A program made the position numbers and the translations under genes. Below are positions 16,701 through 24,087 of a stretch of 40,927 nucleotides of DNA, in pieces. This stretch comes from an uncultured Bacteroidales bacterium (GTDB lineage Bacteria > Bacteroidota > Bacteroidia > Bacteroidales > P3): NCBI GenBank assembly GCA_900315335.1, contig OMYR01000016.1, positions 1 to 40,927 on the forward strand. The letters run 5' to 3'. Under the pieces are notes generated by a model that ran no database searches, was not told the DNA's origin, and saw nothing but the letters and a program-made list of their open reading frames with translations. How positions within the stretch are numbered: the first letter of the stretch is position 1; the number at the start of each line of letters is the position of its first letter.

Positions 16701-19700
16701 TTTGTCTTTACCCATAACGTCCAACTGAATAACAGGCATCTGGTTCTCGCAAACAAAGAACTCATCGACATTGGAAACAGCCACACCGTCAATTCTTACC
16801 TGTCCGTAACGTTTTAAGGAAAATGTAGCGACAGGAGAACAATCGCTTAGTAGTGCAAACTTATTCCACACATAGGTACTATCATGCGTAGCTATGTCAT
16901 CACCCGTTGCATCTACTGAAAACAATGCCTGAAAATATTCTCTACCCGGTAGGATTTTATCGCCTTTTCCTGTGCTGATGACAAATGAAAGATACTCTTT
17001 ATTGTTTGTATCTTTTTCAAACATCACCACTTTGTTGATTGTGTTCTCATTCTCTTCGTAAGGCACATCACGAACGCCAAAAGTGTTGAAAGTCATCTTG
17101 CCGAAAGTAGTTACCTCATCTCCTCCGTCGTAATTGTATCTTACAACGGCTGAGTCAAAGGCTGCGATATAGGCTATATCGCCTTTATTGTCTGGGTCTT
17201 GGTTAAGGTCATATATGGAATCATATACGGTATAAAATCTTTCTTTATCAAGGAAAGTATAATATACATTGACATCCTCACCCTCGGCCGATGTTGAAGG
17301 AATGGCATCGCCTACGGATTGCAGGATAGTCTGATAAGGTGTAGAAAGTTTTATCGGTGGCATTTCGTCGCTACACAACGGCTTGGTTTGATTTGCCGTT
17401 ACCTCGGGACGAACAACATAAACACGTATATCGTCTATGGCGTAGTCGGCACCGCTTGAATTTTTAGCATTGTTATCCAACTCCAATTCATAATGGTCTA
17501 TATCATCTTCTGTCAAGCCGACTATGGCAAAATCAGGGATAAACGAATAAGCAATAGCCTGCCAAACACCTCTCTTTTCTATATAACCCGTAGTAAATGT
17601 ATGTAAGATAACACGACTACCGTCGTTTTTAACGGCAACAAAGTTAAATGCCAAGTTGGCGACTTCTGTGGCTGCCGAACCTTCCGCAAACCAACCTGTA
17701 ACATGCAAGGTTGCACCCTGGCAAAGGTCTTCGATTCTTATTCTTGCCATAACACCCGGGTCGGCAGCAACATTAACGAAATAATAAAATCCCATTTGCG
17801 CTCCCTGTGTTTCAAAATAACGACGATCCCATAAAGAGTCGTGTTTTTTGTCAGGAGGAATTGCCGCATTATATCCGTTATATGCGCTATTGGATATTAT
17901 CTGATAAATGGAATAGTCTCCTTGACCGGGGTACTCAAAACCATACTGAGAATTTCCCCATGACACAGGCCATTTATAATGACACTTTATTATTTTTTTA
18001 CTGTAATCAATTACGTCTTCTACATAAAAATAATTAAGTGCTTCATTATCGGACAAAGTAAGAAGGTGGCTGTATTCATCGAAATCCACTTTTGCTCTCG
18101 GTTTTCCAACCAAAGATTCAAAATGCTCTGCACGTAAATTAGGGTATTTTGTTTTCAATTCCTCTTCATCACCGACAAAGGCTGACCATTCATTGGCAAA
18201 AGTAATATGATATTCCTGTACTATCACCTCGTGACCTGAGCCGTCAGGTGTTTTGATTCTCTCGTTATTATAGTCCTTACCTATAAGGCGAACTATATAT
18301 GTGCCCGGCTTGGCGTTCTCTGCATTGCAAGCAAGCATACGATAATACTTTCCGCCGCCACCACAAATGTAATAAGGAATAAGATTATTTGCAGCATCCT
18401 TTACGTAACGACCGCCATAACCATCAAATTGTTCCGAAAACTCAAAACCCGGATTGGCTATCTTATTACCGTTTTTATCATACACCTCTATATCTGCCGA
18501 ACAAATACGATGATAATCGGCATCGCTGATTTTGTAGTAGTATTTCGAACGGATTACCTCTGCACCATTACCAAATCCACTATAAACAGGAATAGGAGAT
18601 TCCAAACGCACTTGGAAGTCTTTATTGCAACGTGCCGATACCGTACGGAAATGTTTGTTAATATAAGCCAAATTGTTTTCCTTGGTAGCGGTCATCTCAT
18701 CTGCCTGAGCCTTTCCGTCCTTGATATGGAACAAATGACGATAAATAATCAGCGGTTCTTTGATTTTCTTCTTATCATTATCCAAATGATAAGTCTTATT
18801 GAAACGCAAACTGAAATCTGCCGCCACTACATATTCTTCATTCAAATTTTCCAATTTCTCTTCATCCGTATATGTGGCACGAGGATAAAAGAATGTGGCT
18901 ATTGTACCGTATTTACGATATTCACTTTGACCATTTACCCAGTCTAAACCGGTACCTGCGGGTACGCCATCCGGTAATTCTGTTTTAGGCATATCCGGAT
19001 CCAACCATATTCCATTGACAAAACCTGCGTCTTTTGTACGACCTGCCACTTCGGGATTTATCAAAAAGTCAAGTAAATTGTAACCGTCACCGTTTTTCAG
19101 ATAACCGCCTTTTTTGTAATCATACCAATGAATAAAGTCCTCCAAGTAATTATGAATACCCTCCAATTCATAATAAGGGTACAATGCTATAACATCACCC
19201 GGAACAGCATACAATTCATGTTCGATAACGTGAGTAGGCTGACGAACGCCCTCTTCGACTAACGCATCATTTTCATGAGTGATATACGAATAATCGGGAA
19301 GTTCAATATTATGCTCTTGCAAAAAGTCCGCATTACCTGTCCATTTGCCATCAACCCATTTGTTCCAATCACAATAATTATCTTTAAGGACATCCTCTAA
19401 TCCTTTACCCGGAAAATAAGATTCGGCTTTATGTCGGTTATTTTCATCAAGTACGCTTTGGGTGTTTTCAAATTCGTAGTCTTCGTAATCCGTCACATAA
19501 TCATTAACAAGACGGAAACGGTCAATTTGATTATTTGTGTAATTATCTTCCTTAGCCAATCTGATAATGTTAAACTCCGACATTGTAAGAAGTCGCAATT
19601 TTTCCGTTGTTCCGTCAGCCTTTTCTTGGTCTATCATTGTACGGCTGTTATTGGCTTGAAGCGTAAAACGGATATATCTAAACGTCTCTGTCGTAGTTAT

Positions 19701-20312
19701 TCGGCGAGAAAACTCCTCCGTTCCATAGCCACGCATAACAAAATTAACATGTGTATGGGAGTAATCAGTTCTAAACGGTCTCCAATCAGTGCCGTTATCG
19801 GATATATCGATATGAAATACAGTCGGAGCACGTCTTAGTTTAACGTCAACTACTTTATTTTCGCTCTCACACTTAGCAAAGGGATCATGACGGCGAGTGT
19901 ATATAACCAAATCATCCCACACATCATTACCATTATCATTTCTTTTCAAAGAGAAATTTTCTCCAAGATCGACAGTAATCTTTATGGTATCGGTAATTTT
20001 ATCGGACGAAGTCCAATAAGTATAAAAGTCGTTATCTATCAAAAAACCATAATCAATGGCAGCACCTTTGTTAATATCACTGGGATATCCAGATATCGGC
20101 AATCCATTCTCATCTTTTGTGGCTATTGTCTTGACTGAGTAGGCTTGATTGTCGTTTATTTTGATTTGACTTGCTTGTTTTATAAGAATTTTACGAGTGG
20201 AAGTTTCCTCCGTTATTTTTGTCTGTCCAAAAGCAGTTTGTGATGATATAAACAGCACAAACAACATCGCCGTTACCAAATCAGGCATTATATGTATGTT
20301 TCTTACTTTCAT
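13725..20312 (-). CDS. Giant T9SS-exported adhesin-like surface protein (2195 residues)
   Basis: A 2195-residue secreted protein and the last gene of the pilus operon, 12 bases after the preceding pilin-like gene. A signal peptide (about residues 1-29, ending TAFG) is followed by a discoidin/F5-8C-like region at about 60-245 (DFYTYW, TIKITVDLGE, FRYIRFTLQ). A beta-sandwich of carbohydrate-binding type is suspected at about 830-980. Repeated Ig-like stretches follow, with a segment VIWTGATSKPNWNNDRNW near 1520 that is frequent in large Bacteroidetes surface proteins. The last 71 residues or so (2125-2195) form a type A T9SS sorting domain: LDVKVFDMLGHCVKSL, LQQGAYVVVANDG and a basic end VIVRTR. 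It is therefore probably carried across the outer membrane by T9SS. Its place in the operon suggests a tip adhesin, as Mfa5 is for Mfa1 fimbriae, but no von Willebrand A domain was seen. The binding target is unknown. Confidence 0.85.
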   Translation of the reverse strand: MKVRNIHIMPDLVTAMLFVLFISSQTAFGQTKITEETSTRKILIKQASQIKINDNQAYSVKTIATKDENGLPISGYPSDINKGAAIDYGFLIDNDFYTYWTSSDKITDTIKITVDLGENFSLKRNDNGNDVWDDLVIYTRRHDPFAKCESENKVVDVKLRRAPTVFHIDISDNGTDWRPFRTDYSHTHVNFVMRGYGTEEFSRRITTTETFRYIRFTLQANNSRTMIDQEKADGTTEKLRLLTMSEFNIIRLAKEDNYTNNQIDRFRLVNDYVTDYEDYEFENTQSVLDENNRHKAESYFPGKGLEDVLKDNYCDWNKWVDGKWTGNADFLQEHNIELPDYSYITHENDALVEEGVRQPTHVIEHELYAVPGDVIALYPYYELEGIHNYLEDFIHWYDYKKGGYLKNGDGYNLLDFLINPEVAGRTKDAGFVNGIWLDPDMPKTELPDGVPAGTGLDWVNGQSEYRKYGTIATFFYPRATYTDEEKLENLNEEYVVAADFSLRFNKTYHLDNDKKKIKEPLIIYRHLFHIKDGKAQADEMTATKENNLAYINKHFRTVSARCNKDFQVRLESPIPVYSGFGNGAEVIRSKYYYKISDADYHRICSADIEVYDKNGNKIANPGFEFSEQFDGYGGRYVKDAANNLIPYYICGGGGKYYRMLACNAENAKPGTYIVRLIGKDYNNERIKTPDGSGHEVIVQEYHITFANEWSAFVGDEEELKTKYPNLRAEHFESLVGKPRAKVDFDEYSHLLTLSDNEALNYFYVEDVIDYSKKIIKCHYKWPVSWGNSQYGFEYPGQGDYSIYQIISNSAYNGYNAAIPPDKKHDSLWDRRYFETQGAQMGFYYFVNVAADPGVMARIRIEDLCQGATLHVTGWFAEGSAATEVANLAFNFVAVKNDGSRVILHTFTTGYIEKRGVWQAIAYSFIPDFAIVGLTEDDIDHYELELDNNAKNSSGADYAIDDIRVYVVRPEVTANQTKPLCSDEMPPIKLSTPYQTILQSVGDAIPSTSAEGEDVNVYYTFLDKERFYTVYDSIYDLNQDPDNKGDIAYIAAFDSAVVRYNYDGGDEVTTFGKMTFNTFGVRDVPYEENENTINKVVMFEKDTNNKEYLSFVISTGKGDKILPGREYFQALFSVDATGDDIATHDSTYVWNKFALLSDCSPVATFSLKRYGQVRIDGVAVSNVDEFFVCENQMPVIQLDVMGKDKENDDELVTVEENAYLDWYNGSLSEFEAEHKGDLSLKDALLQFRLNYPHTPSIEDETVVEKNDFTQEMKEYIIEMSNPQQVEGSDPIAPKLLLYQSSYVFPPVKFNGGNESSAKVVAIPTYRETDKYIVCGEPTEIAIPVRRQAPLLQHGIGAINYPSYLDDVPMRVGLAQLKEVSASKDNLATHDKMLNVSIRTVTTAKETSTELVEDNSDPNIYLVETNDPQYKDLHGQGGNDETEGLLAVGLLKEMVAKKEGENNNILRMVFDNAFNFKEGYYYRMSVAYKENQSGGSVDDEVMCEGRRVFTIKVVPQYVIWTGATSKPNWNNDRNWRRMSSGELYAQADANSDYMTDGVNDTKFAYAPLDFTKVVLPSTEPEPASGSGYPYLYQPSGTPQQIEIKDSYNGQNVQGTFNWYSDPKDPDNVAGNPENILDLENGAITYDVQYDMTLINNGSYGYNCRPWYMHTCKEIDFMPSARIYNQQYLTYEKAWVEAELDPNRWYALSSPLRDVVAGDMYMPTANARQETERFQPITFSTDKNNRFAPAVYQRSWNKAMAKVVEVNHSTRNVAVVTQWSNVFNDVNEKYDAGQGFSIKADVSGVKNFDDGDKVLMRLPKADASYEYYTQDGGTHGDETQIARNSAYKLAFDNSNANGFTASVEGRTDSPSQYFMVGNPFMTDLDLKKFLTANSDKLNPKCWIIGSDGSAKEAFVIAEVGDVTGTMPEPYIVAPMQGFFVEAKNEAATLSGVQFTKDMMVNVPNGDKPILKARSTQQSGFEKDGLRITALSKGNVVSRALITLSQDASKDYSDNEDVMLLIDEEMDEAPMVYSVAGGNAVMINSTSSIDGVEIGLTGMNDRNDKEIELMFDNIHLYDSYFLLDKVTGDKRPLEEGMSVKVSGNTYGRFYIVAANTRQDINSEIEQEQSISIVVAGKDLTVNTTRERLDVKVFDMLGHCVKSLSANTSTINTTLQQGAYVVVANDGVEEKSLKVIVRTR

Positions 20313-20324
20313 CTGACTTTGTTT

Positions 20325-21599
20325 TTAATTGTTTTCACGAATTATATAAAACTTTCGTGTAATTGTATATTCCAAATCGCCGTTTTTGACTTTTATCGCA
20401 AGATTTACAACGGCTGTTCCTATTACTCCGTCTTTGATTTCGCCGACAATCTCCGCAGTCTTGGTGTCGTATGTCGGTTGTGTTTTAAGAATAGAGTTAT
20501 TATCTTCGGTTGTAACGGTTATCTGCAAATCCTTGATAGCAACAATATCTCCATTGGAGCGGGTTACCGTAGGATTGATAACGAATTTACCTCCCGAACC
20601 GAACTTAGCAAAAAACTCATCATCTTTCTTTTCCGTAATCACTGCCGGATAACCACCGATAGGAGGATAAAACTGCACGCTGATATCCACCAACCAATCG
20701 GTAATAAGCACGGGAATTGTGATATAATCATTTCTATTGATATATGGTAACTGATATGCAAGGGCTTCAACTGTATGAGTTGTTCCGTCACCATATTTAA
20801 GTTCAAAAGTCAATGGATAATGTTTCGTAGGGTGATTTGCCGCCGTCGATTCAAACAGATAAAATGTTGCATCTTTGCCCGCAGATTTGTTTATCGTCAG
20901 GTCGGTAAAAGTCTTTTCAAGTTTTGTGCAAACCGTTCCATCAGGAAGTACAGGGGCTACGCCTTGCACTCCGTTCTCTCCTATCGAAATGTAATTAGGC
21001 AAAAGATTGACAGCAGGCGTTAAAGCAGGAGTCATAGATATTTTATTTATGGTAATATCTTGATTCATATCGGTAGAAAATTGAAAACGTAGTTTTGCCC
21101 ATAAACGCACGACTTCTATGTTAAACCCGTTACTTGCGGCTGTTATCTCTATATTCAATGTACCCGTCATAGGTATTTTGTCTCCGATATTTCCTACTTT
21201 TTTCCAAGTGGCAGTAGATATATTTGTCGGCATAGCCGAACCCTCTGCAATAGCACTTCCAAGCAAGTTTTCTATATCCGTCTTGGTAATATTGGCAAAG
21301 GCGTAGGCTTTGTATTTGCCTTGCGGCAAAGATAATTGGAAACCCTCACGCTCTACGGCAGCGGTATTGCCACTGCCCTCTGCACGGGTAAGAATTTTTT
21401 TCACAACGCCACCCTCATCAACAAAGGCTATCCACCAATCATTGATAAGTTCATTATCCGTTTCTCCTGCCTTTGTAGAAGCCGAGGCTATCGAAAAAGT
21501 CGTGGAAACCTCCTTTTTCGTTATTTCGGGATTTTCCGCACAACTGCCGAAAAGCAGCAGCGAAATAATCAACAATATGTTCGTATAATTAGTTTTCAT
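20325..21599 (-). CDS. Pilin-like lipoprotein with C-terminal extension (probable tip or adaptor subunit)
   Basis: A 424-residue lipoprotein with lipobox GSC at C20 (LLLFGSC) and a fimbrillin-like body. After the lipobox comes a short strand FSIASASTK and then AGETDNE, matching the propeptide cleavage region of Mfa-type pilins with K43-A44 as the likely cut. Two beta domains follow (WWIAFVDEGG, KYKAYAFANI, RLWAKLRFQF). In the major fimbrillin, the anchor and the other minor pilin, the W of the last strand lies within 18 residues of the C-terminus. Here the corresponding VLITDWLVDISVQF (W302) is followed by about 120 more residues that look like an extra Ig-like domain. That fits a subunit at the pilus tip which does not donate its C-terminal strand. 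It is flanked by 9- and 12-base gaps, so it is co-transcribed with its neighbours. Confidence 0.75.
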   Translation of the reverse strand: MKTNYTNILLIISLLLFGSCAENPEITKKEVSTTFSIASASTKAGETDNELINDWWIAFVDEGGVVKKILTRAEGSGNTAAVEREGFQLSLPQGKYKAYAFANITKTDIENLLGSAIAEGSAMPTNISTATWKKVGNIGDKIPMTGTLNIEITAASNGFNIEVVRLWAKLRFQFSTDMNQDITINKISMTPALTPAVNLLPNYISIGENGVQGVAPVLPDGTVCTKLEKTFTDLTINKSAGKDATFYLFESTAANHPTKHYPLTFELKYGDGTTHTVEALAYQLPYINRNDYITIPVLITDWLVDISVQFYPPIGGYPAVITEKKDDEFFAKFGSGGKFVINPTVTRSNGDIVAIKDLQITVTTEDNNSILKTQPTYDTKTAEIVGEIKDGVIGTAVVNLAIKVKNGDLEYTITRKFYIIRENN

Positions 21600-21608
21600 A
21601 ACTCTATT

Positions 21609-22754
21609 TTACAAAACTATTTGTTCGTGTTCAATAACATTCCAAGGTCTTACGAATATTTCCGTCGTAATGCCATTGCTTTTGCATGTTACATCGATAA
21701 CTACATGAGTATTTCGGAAAAGCGATTTAAGGTTAGGCAACTCACACTCGAAAGGATTTGTAACGCCGTCAATCTTAACCGTCAATGTGTAATGCTGTAT
21801 TTTTTGCTCATCGCACTTGCTTTTGCTCTCAGGCAGATAAAACACAGGAGTAGCGTCAGGCGTGCCAAAGGTGATACCATTAGATGGTGCAGTAACATTG
21901 ATTGGGGTATTGTAAGTATAGACATTATTAATAGCAGCCGCAGCAGGCAAATCATATTCCGTAAGCCAACCCGCAGCGTCGGTTTGAGCATAAGAAGCAT
22001 CTACCGAAGAAGCATCGGAAACGGCTCTTAACCAATCGACCCAAGTAGAATATGTATCGGATTGAGGATAACTGCCAACATGTGCCATAAGGAAATTTTT
22101 ATCCGCATATTCTTTTATGCTGAAATTTTCAACCTTTACAGCATCGGGACGCAAGTTTTTGAAATTGACAGTAAATTTCGTTGCAACACGAACAACATAA
22201 AAAGTTTCTTTGACCGTGCCGCTTGCCCCAATCTCAACTTCCTTTGGCTCGCAAGACATAGCGATGTTTTTTCCGTCGGAATAATCAGGGGTGTAATATA
22301 TATTGTTTATATTATCCTTAAAGCCGTTTGTTCCTTTGATATAACTGTCAAAGAATTTTGTCAAAGACATATTGCCTGTTACTCCCTCAACCTCTCCGAC
22401 GCTCTCTTCATTGGCAAAGACATATACTGTTTTTTTCTCGCTTGCCGTTACAGGAAGAATAACATAAGGCACATACTCCTGAGCACCGTCCAAGGAATAG
22501 TATCTGTTATGCTCCACTGTTCCGTTTTCGTGTAAAACGATAATACGAACGCTGTGCATCTTCTCGTTATCAAGCAAATCTTTCTCGCCTGCTTTTGCCA
22601 AAGTATTATCAATCGTTGCAATTTTGATATACAGTTTAGCGTCATTGCCACCACCTTGCGAAGCATCGTCATCATTGCCACACGAGGTCATAAGAAAAGA
22701 TAGTGCAAATGCCACCAAACAGACTGCAATGCTATGTACGGTTTTTATTTTCAT
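21609..22754 (-). CDS. Minor fimbrillin-like lipoprotein (Mfa/FimA superfamily)
   Basis: A 381-residue lipoprotein with signal peptide and lipobox MTSC at C25, then an acidic/glycine linker. The first strand LYIKIATIDNTLAK is followed by AGEKDLLDNEKMHSVRIIVLHENG, the usual start of a FimA/Mfa pilin, with K54-A55 as the likely processing site. KTVYVFANEES and FYVVRVATKFTVNF are typical internal strands, and the C-terminus TEIFVRPWNVIEHEQIVL matches the V-x-x-W-x-V donor-strand end. It lies 24 bases after the anchor gene and 9 before the next pilin-like gene. By analogy with Mfa3/Mfa4 it is a minor shaft or adaptor component on the cell surface. Confidence 0.78.
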   Translation of the reverse strand: MKIKTVHSIAVCLVAFALSFLMTSCGNDDDASQGGGNDAKLYIKIATIDNTLAKAGEKDLLDNEKMHSVRIIVLHENGTVEHNRYYSLDGAQEYVPYVILPVTASEKKTVYVFANEESVGEVEGVTGNMSLTKFFDSYIKGTNGFKDNINNIYYTPDYSDGKNIAMSCEPKEVEIGASGTVKETFYVVRVATKFTVNFKNLRPDAVKVENFSIKEYADKNFLMAHVGSYPQSDTYSTWVDWLRAVSDASSVDASYAQTDAAGWLTEYDLPAAAAINNVYTYNTPINVTAPSNGITFGTPDATPVFYLPESKSKCDEQKIQHYTLTVKIDGVTNPFECELPNLKSLFRNTHVVIDVTCKSNGITTEIFVRPWNVIEHEQIVL

Positions 22755-22778
22755 TTCGTTACTATCCTTTCCAAAATA

Positions 22779-23855
22779 TTATTTATCAAGATTTACATCA
22801 CTCGGTACAACACGCCAAGAGTGAATCAAAATATAACTGCTTATCCATTTATTATTCTCGTCCAAGAAGAACGTCATCTCATACTCGTCCTCCCTATCCA
22901 AGAAATCCTGTGGAGTCATCGAATGACCGTATGCCATTTCGTAATAATCTTTGGCAAGCAAAGCATAATCGATAACAGGAACACCTGCCACAACGGTCTC
23001 GCCGTCCTTAGTGGTTATAGTCAGCAACATATTACGGCTGTGCTCAACAGTCATTCTTGCAACAGTCAAATCAGCAATGGCAGTAGCACAATTAACCACT
23101 TCGCCGTTGGCTACAATACCTGCCGTTCCCGATTGAGTGTTCCAAGCGTGATAAGTAATCTTCTCGTCTTTGATAAGTTCATTATCATAACCCATACGTC
23201 CGTTATCGTCTTCGATACGGAAAACGAAATCATTGACATCTACATCTTGTGCAGACAAGTGCTGCAAAATGATACGAACGTGATTGACATCCTTGGTCAA
23301 ATACATTGTGTAATCATACTTAGCCCCGTCTTCGTTCTTTGGCAGAGATACATTCATCATACCATGAAACAAAAAGTCAAGCATCTCCGTGCTATGCGCT
23401 CCACCCTCTTTGTAAGTATTGCTACGCTTTAACCAACATTGAAGGTCTTCGATACGCGATGAACCAATTGTCATCTCCGGTACAGAAAAAGACTTATTGC
23501 CCTCTTCATTGCCAACACCACACCATGCTACAAGTTGATAGTCGCCGGCAGGCAAATCCAAAGTCATGGAATAGTCTTTCGATTGAATGGCAGAACCTTT
23601 ATCCACCTTCTGCCAAACCAAAACTCCTGCCGTGTCAAACGCATACAAATTAACGGACTTAACTTCGTTGGCAAAGGCATCCGCCCATTTCAAATTCTTT
23701 TCATAACGGAATTTAAGACGGTAGGTTACAGAACAATCACCCTCGTAATCATAGACAAAGTCATCACATGACACAAAAGCAACAAGCGGTAAAACTGCCA
23801 ATAACACACTTAATGCCATTCTTTTCATATAAGTCTTAATTTTCATACCGTTCAT
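22779..23855 (-). CDS. Mfa2/FimB-type pilus anchor lipoprotein
   Basis: A 358-residue lipoprotein of the Mfa2 (FimB) family, which holds the base of the pilus in the outer membrane and limits its length. The lipobox is FVSC at C30, followed at once by DDFVYDYEGDCSVTYRLKFRY, the Mfa2 start with its second conserved Cys, and WADAFANEVKSVNLYAFDTAGV. YQLVAWCGVGNE and VNHVRIILQHLS are family-like strands, and the C-terminus is SYILIHSWRVVPSDV. Unlike the three other pilin-like proteins, it has no K-A-G processing motif, as expected of an anchor that keeps its lipid. It follows the major fimbrillin after a 232-base gap with two inverted repeats, which may set the ratio of anchor to shaft subunit. 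Met1 or Met4 could be the start. Confidence 0.85.
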   Translation of the reverse strand: MNGMKIKTYMKRMALSVLLAVLPLVAFVSCDDFVYDYEGDCSVTYRLKFRYEKNLKWADAFANEVKSVNLYAFDTAGVLVWQKVDKGSAIQSKDYSMTLDLPAGDYQLVAWCGVGNEEGNKSFSVPEMTIGSSRIEDLQCWLKRSNTYKEGGAHSTEMLDFLFHGMMNVSLPKNEDGAKYDYTMYLTKDVNHVRIILQHLSAQDVDVNDFVFRIEDDNGRMGYDNELIKDEKITYHAWNTQSGTAGIVANGEVVNCATAIADLTVARMTVEHSRNMLLTITTKDGETVVAGVPVIDYALLAKDYYEMAYGHSMTPQDFLDREDEYEMTFFLDENNKWISSYILIHSWRVVPSDVNLDK

Positions 23856-23950
23856 ATTTCTTCGTTATTTTATATTGATTGCAGTCTTTTTGACCACAAA
23901 TAATTTTCTAATCAAGTGGGAGACCCTATTATTATAATGTTCTCCATATT

Positions 23951-23980
23951 TGCGAACTTTTTCTTTACACCGTTCGCAAG
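23951..23980 (-). repeat. Inverted repeat in the leader of the anchor gene
   Basis: TTGCGAA (23951-23957) and TTCGCAA (23974-23980) form a 7-bp stem around a 16-base loop, about 95 bases before the anchor gene. There is no T tract. It could be an mRNA structure or an operator; its function is unknown. Confidence 0.4.
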
Positions 23981-24020
23981 GTGCTTTTCATCATTTTATT
24001 TTTTCTTTTAAGGGAAAAGG

Positions 24021-24069
24021 TTAAAAGGAGGGGAAATAAATTCCCTTAGTTTTTCGGTTTCCCCTCCTT
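24021..24069 (-). terminator. Long hairpin after the fimbrillin gene, possible partial terminator
   Basis: Arms 24069-24058 and 24036-24025 form a perfect 12-bp stem AAGGAGGGGAAA/TTTCCCCTCCTT with a 21-base loop. Only a short T stretch follows on the minus strand (TTTTAACCTTTT including the stem base). It lies 19 bases after the fimbrillin stop and probably causes part of the transcripts to end, or protects the fimbrillin mRNA 3' end. Confidence 0.55.
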
Positions 24070-24087
24070 ATTATTTAATTTACAAAA

